Positions 11,173-22,368 of a stretch of DNA of 64,000 bases are shown in pieces (the stretch's first letter is position 1; every line of letters begins with the position of its first letter). This stretch comes from Rhodosorus marinus (Eukaryota; Rhodophyta; Stylonematophyceae; Stylonematales; Stylonemataceae), in NCBI GenBank assembly GCA_029953675.1, contig JAMWBK010000002.1, forward strand, positions 558,001 through 622,000, given 5' to 3'. The notes beneath the pieces were generated by a model. The model was given only the letters and a program-made list of their open reading frames with translations. It had not been told where the DNA came from and did no database searches. The translations under genes and the position numbers were made by a program.

Positions 11173-13302
11173 CTAGTACAGAATCCGAGTTCTGATGCTC
11201 GCCGGGAGCTCGGAGATGAGCTTCTTAGTCTCGTCCGAAGTTTTCTTCTCCACGTCGACCACCAGGTAGCCGATCGCAGCGGTGGTCCCTAGCAATTCTG
11301 CGCGAACGTTCGTATCGCATCTTGCAAATATGTCGTTGATATCCTATTCCCATTTAGACCGACAAACACGAGGAGTTAGTACGAGAACGCTTGTTCCCCT
11401 TCGCGGCGTAATCACGTACTCTCAGGACGCCCGCTTTGTTAACGTGAATGTTAAGAATTCTGTGGCATTCGGCGTGGTACGGCAACTCAAGGTTTGGAAA
11501 GTTCACGGCGTTGATTGTTGCTCCGTGGTTCACAAGCTTGATAAGCGCGTTCGCAACCTCCTCGCCAATGTTCGCCTGCACCGTGCGAAAAATCACGCGC
11601 CCGTTAGTACTAAGGCTAAGTTGAGGCGGAAAGGGAGCTGCTTAAAATACCTGTGCTTCCACCGTCGATCCGCCAATGTGCGGAGTTAAGATCGTATTCG
11701 GACAACCTTGAAGGGGATGCTGGAATCCAGGCCCGTTCTTCTCTGGTTCCTTCTCAAAGACGTCAACCGCAGCCCCGGCAACGTGTCCTCTATTGAGAGC
11801 CTTGGCAAGAGCCGACAAGTCAACCACGGTGCCCCGAGATGCGTTGATGAGGTACGATCCCTATAGAGCCGACGAAGCTCACAGCTTGAGTTATTTGGAG
11901 CAAGCCCAGGAGCACAATTATGTAGAGAACATTCTGTGGCGTACTTTCTTCATCATTGCTAACTGCCTTTCTCCGATCAAGTTCACCGTCTCCACAGCCT
12001 TCGGCACGTGGAGCGTCACAAAATCAGCTTCTTCCAAGAGCTCCTCTAAAGTTTCGCACTTTTGTGAGTTGCCCAATGGTAACTTGGGGATTATGTCGTA
12101 GTAGATTACGTGCATGCCGAAGGACTCCGCGAGAACTGCAACCTGAGTTCCTATGTGCCCATACCCAACAATGCCCAGAGTTTTCCCTCGAACTTCCCAA
12201 CAGCCCTTGGAAACCTATGCAACAACAAGCGATTACGCCAATGTCAGTTGGCGGTCCCATGCTCAGCTCAAAACCTTGCTTCCCCACAGAAACTAGTTCT
12301 CATCCATATTATGCAGGGTTCCACCTGACGGAAACCGTGGCTGGGAAAGAACGGATTGTCACTGCAATGGCGAACACGTGGATGAAAAGAAGAAGCCCAT
12401 CGGAAATTGAAGCATTCTGTCTTTTCTTTCCGACGCCAGCCTGTTGCTAAGCTTCTGCTTCAACAGAGCCTCCCGTCCCAGCGACTGCGTCGCAACACCT
12501 GCAGGCGTCCTCGGGAAATGAGTAAGAGCAACTACATACCTTGTTCCATTGTCCACAGTGCAGCTCCATGCTCCTGTCCGGGTACTGTCTGCTCAAGGCA
12601 ATGATTTCCGACGTAACCAGCTCAGCGACTGATCGAGTGTTCGCAAAAGGCGAATTAAACACAGGAATTCCGATTCCTTGTGCATAGTCAAGATCCACTT
12701 GGTCCTGTGCATGAGATACAAGACCCTGCAGTCAGTCGCACAGTCTTATTGATCATTCCAAACGACTGTAGTATCCAGTTTTTATCGTTCTCACCGTTCC
12801 AATGCAAAAGCAGCCAACGCAAAGCAGCCGCTTCGCCGCATCAAGTACCTCTGCTGTTACTTTGGTCTTGCTCCTGATCCCAAGTACGTGAACGTCCTTG
12901 ATCTTCTCTTTCAGCTCCTCTACCGATAAGGCTTTCGGTATTGTCTCAACCTGTAGTACACGGTAATGAGTAGCAATTATCAGTACCACCATTGAGTCAA
13001 TTACTGAATATAACTTGAAGACGTACGGAGAAGCTTTGCCTCTCAAAGAGCTTCACAGCGGTTGCGCTAATGTTCTCCAAGAGCAGGACCTTAATTTTAG
13101 ACTTTGGGAAAGAATATGCAATGCTATCGCTGAGATCATCTATCGAGTGCTCATCCACACCACCCAACGTTAAGTTGGTAGGAAAACTATTCGGCGATGC
13201 ATAAATCGGTGGCGACGTTGAATAGATCCCGCCACCAGTTGGTCCCGTGATCTTCACCGGAGCTGACGGAGAGACCTGAACAGATTTGTTGGACTCGCTC
13301 AT
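11173..13302 (-). CDS. PGDH: D-3-phosphoglycerate dehydrogenase
   Basis: Seven exons, 13027-13302, 12795-12950, 12540-12704, 11945-12214, 11651-11860, 11420-11575 and 11173-11343, all phase 0, giving 467 residues (yeast SER3 469). It oxidises 3-phosphoglycerate with NAD+ as the first step of serine synthesis. Seen in order: N-terminal substrate domain (LGIRSKTKVTAEVLDAAKRL, VGCFCIGT), NAD-binding GIVGYGHIGTQVAVLAESFG, catalytic Arg in INASRGTVVD, Glu in VDVFEKEPE and His in LTPHIGGST, then a C-terminal ACT domain (RILNIHVNKAGVLR, GTTAAIGYLVVDV). The short form with a single ACT domain is the bacterial/fungal type. The N-terminal 60 residues, Ser/Pro/Gly-rich, look like a disordered extension rather than a clear transit peptide. 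Intron 3 (12215-12539) is 325 bp, the longest in the window. Start at Met 13302 (MSESNKSVQV); a Met seven codons upstream is possible. Confidence 0.95.
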
Positions 13303-14587
13303 CCCTAATATTCCACAAAACATCGAAAAACTGTTTTAGATCCAACACGAATCGATACCTACGCCTACTTCCGCATGTAGACGCAAACTCTTACTTCCCG
13401 ATCGAAAGCCACAAAACAACCCCCCCCCCAAAAAAAGAACCTCCCAAGAATGAAATACCCGTTCTCACTAACCCTCCTCAGTTTCCTCCCTCTTTCTCGA
13501 TTCTCGAATAAGCAAGTACATAGCCCGGAGCTTATTCATAGAAATATATAGTCAAACTCGGCCAGGTGGCCCCTCGCCTCAATCATCTTCTCCATCATCC
13601 TGCTGATTCCATCGATGAATTCTCCTCCATTCCGAGCAACCCTAAAATAAATATTTGAAAAACATTTCTTCTACCATTTAGAAAGAATCCGCCTTCGAAG
13701 TTTCCTTTCTGATAAAAACTAGAACTATTCAATAAAACCGACCGGTTCTCCCCGACCGGAAACCAGTTCAACAGAACCCCCCTTTTCATCTAGTAGAAAA
13801 AATGGTTGAATTCACCCCAGCCCCTATATGGGATGTGTCTTTCTTCCTTTTTATTTAATTATAGAATTTTTAGAGACATAGCTGAGTTTTTTGCGAGGAT
13901 ATGAATCTATGTACCCCCTAGACCTTTTGTCGATATTAAGTGGCAGTTTGCTCGCATGAGTCCTTCGAATTATAATATGCCACGCGTCTTTTTTGTTTAC
14001 TGAAGCTAATAAATACAGAGCACGTGTCCCGATCTTTTTTCGTTGGGTCGTTGGCGACGAGAAGTTCCACTCCAATCCGTTGCTGACACTTGGGAAGGAA
14101 ATCATCCTGTCCATTCAAACGAGGGGATGGTGAAAGATCTCGCGGAGGGGGTAAGGGCAGGGCCAGAGCCTTGGTGGAGTATTTTCTTTACTGGATACTT
14201 GGATGATGAGTAGTGCCTCTGCGTCCATTGTATACATCATGTTCCCTGTCTCGCGGGCGTTTGGATTGTGATTACTTCGAACTCAAAACTCTCGTACCCG
14301 GTACGTTGTCTGTCGTGTTGCTCTACCGAGCTTCGCAGATAAACTTCTTACCGCAAGTAGAAATCTTGTCTCGTGCTGCTTGCCAGATACATTAGATTCC
14401 CGACCATATCTCGACAAATTGCATTATTTTTTTCAAGTGTGCTGAAGTTCTGCTAGATCTGCAATCGCGCTAAAGCTGCAGAGAAGTCATAATACTAGCA
14501 TTTTATATAGTGGAATTATTTGCATGTGAGTGGACTGACTCTATTGTGCCTCAAACCTATCAGCCTATGGACCGAAAATAGACTTCA
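13303..14587. other. intergenic region
   Basis: About 1.3 kb between the PGDH start and the 3' end of the KEN-box gene. The first 200 bases are C/A-rich on the plus strand, with a C9-A7 run near 13420. The rest is AT-rich. No gene was recognised. Confidence 0.45.
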
Positions 14588-15402
14588 TCATGGATGCCGT
14601 GAAAGGTTCTTGATCTCAACGCTGTATAGCGCAACTCCGGCCTTCCTTTCCTCCATATCGAGCACTCGGAACACAACCTGGAAACATAGAAAGGTCATTG
14701 AGCCCTGCGGTAAGGATCCTCATTGTCAACAGCCTGGCGTCGATGGTCCTTACCTCATCCTGTTCGTCGTTACAGATGCGATACTCCTGACCGTTCTACG
14801 AATTGGAATGTCAACGGACAAAAGTAAGTTCAGCTCCTCCATGTGCAAAGCTCGCAAAATCTGACCAACGGAAGTCTCTGAACGTTTGGCCTCACCTGAA
14901 GGTCGTTATCGGTAATCGGTTCATATTCGACTTCCACCACGTCCTCTTCGTCATCAAGTACTATCTCACCCAGAGGAGTTTTCTTGATTATGTTAAAGAA
15001 TGGATCTCGGGTGTGATCGAACGTCGAAAGAGCGTTTTCCTTGTCTACAGCACCTGGATGGATCAACCGCAGAAGCGACAACTCCAAGGTTCAGATCCAA
15101 GCCCAACAATGAAAACTTGGCCTCACAAGGGAGATGCGTATCCTCCAATTCAACAGCTGACAGTTCTCTGCGTTTAACTTACGTTCTTCGCTTTCCTTTG
15201 TTGCCTGCCGAAGCGACTTCCTCTCGTTCTTCGGCGGCGACGGAGAGGCGATATTCTCCGAGTCGACATTTTCGAGTACCCTACTGGGCATAGACTTATT
15301 CCTCCTATGTTCACGTAATTGCAGCGCCTCTGACATCGAGCGGACCAGGCTCAGCTCCTTGAGCACATCGATACGGCCCGAATTTGTTCGAACGCCACTC
15401 AT
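14588..15402 (-). CDS. unknown protein with KEN box
   Basis: Four exons, 15183-15402, 14896-15044, 14754-14795 and 14588-14677, 166 residues. The introns are 138, 100 and 76 bp with good GTAAGT, GTGAGG and GTAAGG donors, and frame is kept through all junctions, including a 42-nt exon. I do not recognise the family. The first half is polar and basic, with predicted helix near ELSLVRSMSEALQLREHRR and a Ser/Pro-rich linker. Residues 75-77 are KEN in the context EEHKENALS, a possible APC/C degron. The second half contains KKTPLGEIVLDDEED and ends EERKAGVALYSVEIKNLSRH, which looks like a small beta-rich fold. A role in the cell cycle is only a guess from the KEN box. The splice structure supports a real gene. 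Confidence 0.6.
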
Positions 15403-16808
15403 GGTGTTTCAAGTTTCCTCCCTATTCATTCAGCCTCAGCACTAGAGATTCTTTCTCATCCACGTTGTTCCTGTCAGGCTCTATTTCTTGCTATCCACTT
15501 ATGCACATCCCTGTTAAGAATCGTTTCTCTCCAACCCTAACCGGATGACCTATCGATCCCAACTACCCTTGCCTTCAACACGTGCACAGCAGAACTCCGG
15601 ACCACCCTAGCTACTATATCGGGGTCATCAAATAATCAAAGTTTTAAAATACAATTAGGAGTATTTTGATTTCCTTTCAGTCCAACCTTGGGGGGTCCAG
15701 ATTTCTGCACCGATCAGATCCCAAGGATATTTGAATGTCTCAAGTTTTCCCCTTTTTCGAAAAGATTTAATTATTTTGAATTTTGAATCAATTTGGAGAG
15801 TAACGGCGAGGTTCAAGTAGACTAGATGCGGTGAAAAGGGGGTCCCGAAGGGAGTTTCTAGGGACCTAAGGAAACTGCTAATACGAATAGGTCCGAACCT
15901 CACTGAGCAATAGAGCCTTTCCTCTGTCTGAGGAGGACGAAAGCTCTTTATAGCAGTTGAAAGTTACCGCTCGTCTTTTTGTATGGGATGTATCAACCAC
16001 GGTTTTACGGAGTTGGCAACTAGGAACGTAGCATTTTCTCAAGGCTTGCTTCGATTGTGTGATGTCAACGCTGTTCTCATGCCCGGGTCCCCGTCAGAGA
16101 CTTGCCTCAGAATCTAGAAGTAACTGTTCACCAACCCCCAAATAACCAAACAGCTAGCTTAGAAGAAACGCAACATGCTACCTACGTCCATCCATATGTC
16201 AATGAGCACAGCTAATAATCAAAAATTGTGCCGATTATAGCCCATAGCTTTGGGTTAAAAGAACTCGCGGTTCAAGAAAACCTCTCGGGAACGGGAGCCG
16301 GCATGGGAGGTCAAAATTCAAACCGGCAGTCCTTTCCCAAACTGCATGCACACGTTTCCGGAGACACCGCATAACGACCTAGACATCGATTGCCAACTCC
16401 TTAGTATCATCTCATAGCTCACCCAGGCTACACTGAGCACATCTATCCTGTGAAAGAGCTCTTGGCCTTGAAGCAGCAATACCAATACCAAAATTCCAGG
16501 TTCTAGCTCATGAATCTTCAGGTTTTAATACTTAGTCTTCCTTCAAGCTCCTACTCGAAGCAAGACAGTCCGCATCTGCCCTCGCAACCCAACAGTCCTC
16601 GGTTTGGAAAGATAAGAAGGAGTGAATAGGGAAGATTCCTGCCAGGGGTTAGCTTTGACGGATATTAGACAGAAGCGTTGCAAAGGACACTTGCAAACGC
16701 CAGAAAGGTTGGGGGCTAATCAATGTGCTGCACACCTAATGAAGATAGACGCATGACTGAGTGATCATGTACTAATTTTGAGGATCGTAAACTTGGATTT
16801 TTGACTCG
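15403..16808. other. divergent intergenic region
   Basis: About 1.4 kb between divergently transcribed genes (KEN-box gene, -, and NDUFAF6, +), so it must hold both promoters. The left 200 bases are G-poor on the plus strand. No ORF, repeat or RNA was recognised. Confidence 0.45.
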
Positions 16809-17924
16809 ATGAGGGTTTCGGGAGTACTTCGTACCTACACCGCCCCGGCTTCGAGCCACGACTACTGCTTGAATCTAGTAAGGTAACTGGATGCCTTTGA
16901 CATCAAAAGTTGAGTGACAGTGGACTGATCTCTTTTTGAATTGGAGGAATTAGGAAGGTCGATTACGATCAGTTTATGCTGAATCTCATGCAGCCGCAAT
17001 CCATAAGACTCGCACACTCCGCGCTACGAGCTTTCAACGTCGAACTGGGAAACGGTATTGAAGCGTAACGATTTCTGACAGGCGGAGAATCCCGCGGACT
17101 TAAGCGCTGACCTTGACTGGTGACTTTTCACAGCCGCGCTTGTGTCTTCGAAGCCACAAATCGGAGAAATGCGCCTTCAATGGTACAAGGAGACGGTTTC
17201 TGAACTTCAATCCAGCGATGTGGCTCCGCAGCAGCCAGCTCTTCAGTGCCTAAAGCAGGCTATGGTTGATTTCAAAATTCATAGATCATGGATGAAACGT
17301 CTTGTTGATGGAAGGGTGAGCACGGGAAAGAGTCGCACATTGAAATCATGGAACCAACGACGATTGAGAGCTAAACGAATAGATCAACTGTCATCTTAGA
17401 TCCGCGAGCTTACACCACCAAAAACGATGGAGGAGATGGAGGAGCAAGTAGAGAGCGTTCATTCATCATTACTGTATGCGCACTTGCAACTGCTTGGAGT
17501 TCAGTCCACAGAAGCAGATCACACAGCCTCGCACTTGGGTAAAGCAGACGGGTTGACGAGAGCAATCTTTAGTGCTCCTTTTGCGGCGTCCAGAGGCCGG
17601 TCGAACGTACCCGCTCAGGTCCGAAGAAAGCACGGTCTGAGCGATGCGGACGCCACCAAACCTCCAACCGGCCCAGACTCAGCTGCGGCAAACGCGTATT
17701 TCGAGATTGCAAGCGTGGCCTGGGTGCATTTAGAACGCGCAAGAAAGGGGAATATGCCAAAGGAGGCATTGCCAGCGTTCATAAACGCATCGGTCATTGA
17801 ATGGCGACTTGAGAGGCTGAGAAAAGCACACTTCGATCCGTTCCAGTCCGACCTCCATCACCCTGGGAATCGATTCCATATAGGTTTCCAGCTGGCGAAG
17901 GCAAGATTACTGAGAAAGTTCTGA
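16809..17924 (+). CDS. NDUFAF6: NDUFAF6, complex I assembly factor (squalene/phytoene synthase fold)
   Basis: Four exons, 16809-16882, 16954-17054, 17134-17315 and 17400-17924, 293 residues. The introns are 71, 79 and 84 bp. Conserved blocks in order: HDYCLNLVRKVDYDQFML, ALRAFNVEL, PQIGEMRLQWYKE, PQQPALQCL, SWMKRLVDGR, VHSSLLYAHLQLLGV, ADHTASHLGKADGLTRAIFS and AYFEIASVAWVHLERARKG, all as in NDUFAF6. The protein has the isoprenyl synthase fold, but AFNVEL stands where active synthases have an Asp-rich motif, so no prenyl transfer is expected. It acts in the mitochondrial matrix on early assembly of the ND1 arm of complex I. The short Arg-containing N-terminus (MRVSGVLRTY) could serve targeting. 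A 12-bp direct duplication covers the stop codon (17911-17934). Confidence 0.9.
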
Positions 17925-20396
17925 GAAAGTTCTGACAAGCGACCTAGAAACGCTTACCAGACCCAAGTCGAAGTTTCTAAGCATGTAATGTCCAGACGTG
18001 GATAAACGTTCATCCGCGGCAAAGCAAAGCGCCGGTGCGTGAGTAGAACAGCATTCTACATGCTCAACGCAGGCAATTGAGAAGAGGCTACTGTCGAGTC
18101 GGTTTGAATGCTGGTAGACCTTGACGCCGGCGGGACAGGCTGAAAACATATCATCACCTCACCCAACAATGAAGAAAGACGTAGAGATGGTGCCTTGTTC
18201 GTTTGGATGGAAACTGGAGTAGTTGAAACACGTCTGAAGGAGTTCCCTCTTGATTGAGCTCGTGGTACTTTAGACTGAAGGGAACTCGTGGACACTTGTC
18301 AGGGAGCTCTGAGGCAACGCACGCAGTATGCAACTCGTTCTTGCTCCTCTGAGACCTTCAGTTCTAAATATCGGCACGAGTTCACCTCGTAGGAGGTCTT
18401 TGGATAATGGGGATCGCCCCTGGTGACTTCCGGAGTGGATCCCAAGACCCATGAGCGGCTGAGCAGAAGTTGATTCATCTTGCATTATGAACCAGCTTTT
18501 CAAACAAAGTAGAATTCAATTCCAGCCCCGAAAAAGCGAAAAACGGTCACTGGAATTGGCTCTCCGGCCACCAACCGCTGCTGCCCTTCGACAGGTATTT
18601 TGATGATGAGTCAGCTAGAGGATAGGATGCTGAGTCCAACTCCAGTTACTCAGCTAAGGTTACAGTCGCCGAACTGTTCTTAGAGTCGTCTGATCCGATA
18701 ACGTAGCTGACGATCTTCTACCCAAGGCCAATGTCGATGATGGCTCTTGCCCTTCGGCAGGCGTTTTGATGATGAGTCAGCTAGAGGATAGGTTGTTCTG
18801 TCCCAGTGCAGTTGCCCTAGTTAAGTTTACTACTGTAAACAGTTGCTGAACTGTGCTGAGAGTCCTCTGATCCGATAACGTGACTGACGATCTACTACCC
18901 AAGGCCAATCCGGATGATGGCTCTTGCCCTTCGGCAGGCATTTTGATGATGAGTCAGCTAGAGGATAGGTTCTTATGTCCTAGTGCAGTTGCCCCAGTTA
19001 AGTTTACAGTTGCTGAACTGTGCTGAGAGTTCTCTGATCCGATAACGTAACTGACGATCGACTCCAAAGCCAATCCCAGGCTGGACAAGGAAAAAGTGGG
19101 CAAAAAATCGTATTTCGATAAGCGCCATTTTTGCCTGTCGCCAAAAAAATTCCTCTTAGGTTCTTTTTTTTCGCTGATGGCTCAATCAATCACCAAGTTC
19201 CTATTTATCCATTATGCTTGAGAACAATGACGATTGTTCCAGTCGTCTTAGTATTTTTCAGAAAAGTTAAGGGGTTGAGTCTTGTCAGCGTTTGCCATGG
19301 AAAAAAGTAGAGTATACCCTCCTATGTAAACTATTGAAATAGGTATATTCGATTATAGGAAAAAAGGGGAGGTAAATACATTTTCACTCACCCCTGAGAA
19401 GTTTGGAATAATTACAAAATACGGTCAGGAGGAGGGGTACATCAAAAGCATAGAACATGCCCGGGACATATCTGCAAAATAGTAATATTTTTCAAGGTAT
19501 AAATACTGATCCTATCAAAACCGATCAGGGACACATTGGATAGCATTTCGTTCATATACTTCCATTTTCTAGAAACTTAAACTCTGGTGTTACCCCTTTG
19601 ATCCAGAGCTAAATACAGACATAAATGCTCCATTATATATAAACCTTATGATTTATTGGATCGATACTCCCACTGTCTAAAACCCCCATTCAGAAAGAAA
19701 CTATGACGGTCGGAAATAGTTCCCTAATTTTGCCTTAAAAGTATGGCGCAATATTTGAAATTGAAGAAAAAAACGCATGATATTCGGACGAGAGCTGTAT
19801 TTTTTGGATGAAGGGAGGCAAAAACGAAAATAGCTGATAACATTAACGAAAAAGGATAAATAGGAAACGAACTAATTTTAAGCACCGTGGAAAAGCGTTT
19901 TGCCTATCAGAGGATGACGCTGGAACTCTACCACGCAGGCGGTGAGGGCCCCTTTTTCAGAGAGAGAGTAGATAAGCTGCTTAAGGAGCATTGGTGGGGG
20001 AGGCGGAGTATGATGAGGAAGGTTGGCGAGACTAAGTAGTTCTGTATGTGAGGGATAAAAGAGACGGGTTTTGTTTTGTTTTTCAGAGACAACTGAAGGT
20101 ATTGCCGTACTTGTTTCGACATAGGGTGTTGTGGAGGGGTTGGGGGAGAACAGCGGGGTGGGTCATGCTTGCTAAGTAGAGATCGGAGGGGGAATTTTCT
20201 GAGGTTGAGGCAGTTCATCTGCGTTGTTGGATTGTTTTTTGGATTTGGAGGGGTTTGACTATTTTTGGCGGGGGTGCGTGGTAATCACCGTGTATGACTC
20301 GCGAGCAGAAAGGTCGTATTTGGTCGTGGGGAGAACAAAAGCATTTGCTTTTATCAACTTGGACACGTAGGAAGAGAAGAAAATAATACATGCAAT
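17925..20396. other. intergenic region with tandem repeats
   Basis: About 2.5 kb between NDUFAF6 (+) and eIF5 (+). It contains the three-copy repeat at 18584-19080, an AT-rich stretch from 19100 to 19900, and a G-rich leader of about 19930-20300 upstream of eIF5. No coding region was recognised. Confidence 0.5.
18584..19080 (+). repeat. three-copy tandem repeat, 166-177 bp unit
   Basis: Units begin with CCCTTCGRCAGG at 18584, 18750 and 18927 (periods 166 and 177; the last unit is cut near 19080). Each contains TTTTGATGATGAGTCAGCTA followed by GAGGATAGG, then, 90-120 bases on, CTGATCCGATAACG. Units 2 and 3 are closer to each other than to unit 1. There is no shared open frame. TGATGA and downstream CTGA elements recall box C and box D of snoRNAs, but no terminal stem was found. 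Confidence 0.85.
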
Positions 20397-22099
20397 ATGG
20401 TAGGGTTTTTGCGTCGTTAAGAGAGACAGTTGCACTGTCTTCGTTTGTTTGTGGTGCTCGATGTTCACGTCATTCTAAACTCGATGTTCACGTCATTCTA
20501 AACTCGTTGCGTTGTCGGGATCTTCACAGGAGCTTAACATAGGAGGAAAGGCAGATGATGAGTTCTTTCGGTATAAGATGCCGCCCCTTCAGGCCAAAGT
20601 TGAAGGAAGGGGAAACGGCATCAAAACTCGAATTGTCAACTGCGCTCAAGTAGCGAAAGCGTTAAAGCGGCCGCCTGGATATGTCTGTAAATTCTTTGGG
20701 TGAGAGGGCCATTCTAGCTGAATTTGGTTGTTCATGGCTGGATCTAACAGCAATATTTGTTTTGGGCAGATGCGAGCTAGGAGCTCAGACCAAGATCAAC
20801 GAAGAGACTGGTGAATACATTGTCAACGGGGCACACACTGTGGAGACGTTGTCCGGTGTCTTGCAAAAGTTCATTCAAATGTTTGTTCTGTGCCGGAGCT
20901 GCGGGCTGCCGGAGACCGATCTCAAGGTCAATGTGAAGTCACATTCGATTAAGGCGAAGTGTACAGCGTGTGGACATGTGGAAGTTGTAGATCTGACCCA
21001 CAAGCTATGCAGTTATATTTTCAGCAACCCTCCTCCAAAAAAGAGGTCAGCACGATCAGCTGGGACTATGGAAACCGATGGGCTGGAGGACATGACGAAA
21101 TCCAAGAGGAAATCGAAAAGCAAAGAGGTAAGACCTTGAACTAAGCCTTCATCGAAAAAATAAAATAAAACATATATATATAATACTCAGAGGTCCTAAC
21201 AAGATGGTGTTTTGTGAATTGTCTTTTTTTTTTTCGTCTCTTTGCTAGGCAGCGAGTGCTGAAGAGCACCCGAAATCGAGCAGCAGGAAGTCTAAGAAGA
21301 AGGGTTCTGAAGAGAATGCAAACGGAGGTTCACTGAGCGGGAATAATTTGAGTGAAGATATGAAGAAGGTAGTGGAGTATCCCAAACTATTTTATTCCAC
21401 CTCGCATTACTGGTCTTGTTCGCAGCCAGGTCACTCACTTCATTGGTTCTTCCAGGTTGCCGTTAACGACAAAAAGCCTTCGAAGAAGAAGGAGCCGATC
21501 AACTCTGTCCAAGAAAAGGTTGCCGTGGAAGAAAAAGTTGGGCAACCCGAGGAGGAAGAGGAAGTAGAAAGTGGACATCCCGTGAGTGAGATGATTAATC
21601 AGGGCATGGGTGCGAAGAAGATCACAAATCGAGTTAAGGAGTTGACACCGAACCCGGCCGAGCAAGCGAGCCTACTTTTTACGGGCTTTCTCCGCGACGT
21701 GTACATGGAGGTGATCGAGAGCGTTATTGAGAGTTTGGTGAAAGCAATGAAAATGCTCGAGATTGCTCCTGAGACCGGGCCTGCCATTTGCTCTTCACTG
21801 GATGAGATAGCCGAGACGGAGTTGCAGGTAAAATTCCGCCCAGCAGATGGCGGTTCTAGCAAGGCGGAGGCCCTATCGTTCATACTCTAAAATTCCATCT
21901 GGTCTTTTTTTTGTGGTTTTATAAGGTTGTTTCGAAGCTCATTGAGGTCGTCAAGCGTTTATACGATGACGACATTGTCGAGGAAGACCACATCAGGGAA
22001 TGGTATGAGAAATCAAAATCTCCGAAAGCGAAGGAGGTGATGACACCCCTCGTTAAGTGGCTCGAGGACGCTGAAGAAGAATCTGAAGATGAACACTAG
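20397..22099 (+). CDS. EIF5: translation initiation factor eIF5
   Basis: Exons 20397-20399 (ATG only, inferred), 20530-20699, 20770-21127, 21249-21368, 21456-21827 and 21926-22099, 398 residues. eIF5 is the GTPase-activating protein for eIF2 in the 43S complex. The N-terminal domain shows [20 protein letters not shown] then [10 protein letters not shown], followed by [12 protein letters not shown] and a C4 zinc ribbon with CRSC and CTAC. After [12 protein letters not shown] comes a Lys/Ser/Glu-rich linker. The C-terminal W2/HEAT domain ends in acidic-aromatic boxes ([25 protein letters not shown]). Exon 2 starts at an acceptor (CACAG) directly before ELNIGG, so the start codon must be upstream; the nearest ATG followed by a donor is 20397 (ATG|GTAGGG). 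That first exon is the weakest part of the model. Confidence 0.9.
20458..20503. repeat. 23-bp perfect direct duplication
   Basis: Two identical 23-bp copies, each beginning TCGATGTTCACGTCATTC, lie head to tail inside the proposed first intron of eIF5. Each copy brings its own ATG, which does not lead into the eIF5 frame. Confidence 0.9.
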
Positions 22100-22368
22100 A
22101 AGCTTGCGAATAGTTGGACAAAGTCGTCGTCAGAACCCAACCATTAAAGCGCACACGGAGAACATGATCTTGTCTAATAGTGCTTTTTACAAATTGCAAC
22201 TGCGATAAGACGCTGCGTAGGGTAGAAAAACGCAAGTAGCTCGAAACCCTGGCCTGTGACTCCCTGAGTTCCGCGTTTTCGGACTTTTCCTCGCTGGGAG
22301 CTGACACATTCAAGAAACAAGGCCTCATGCATATTTCCTCTTTTCAACAGTATGCTTTTCCGTTATGC

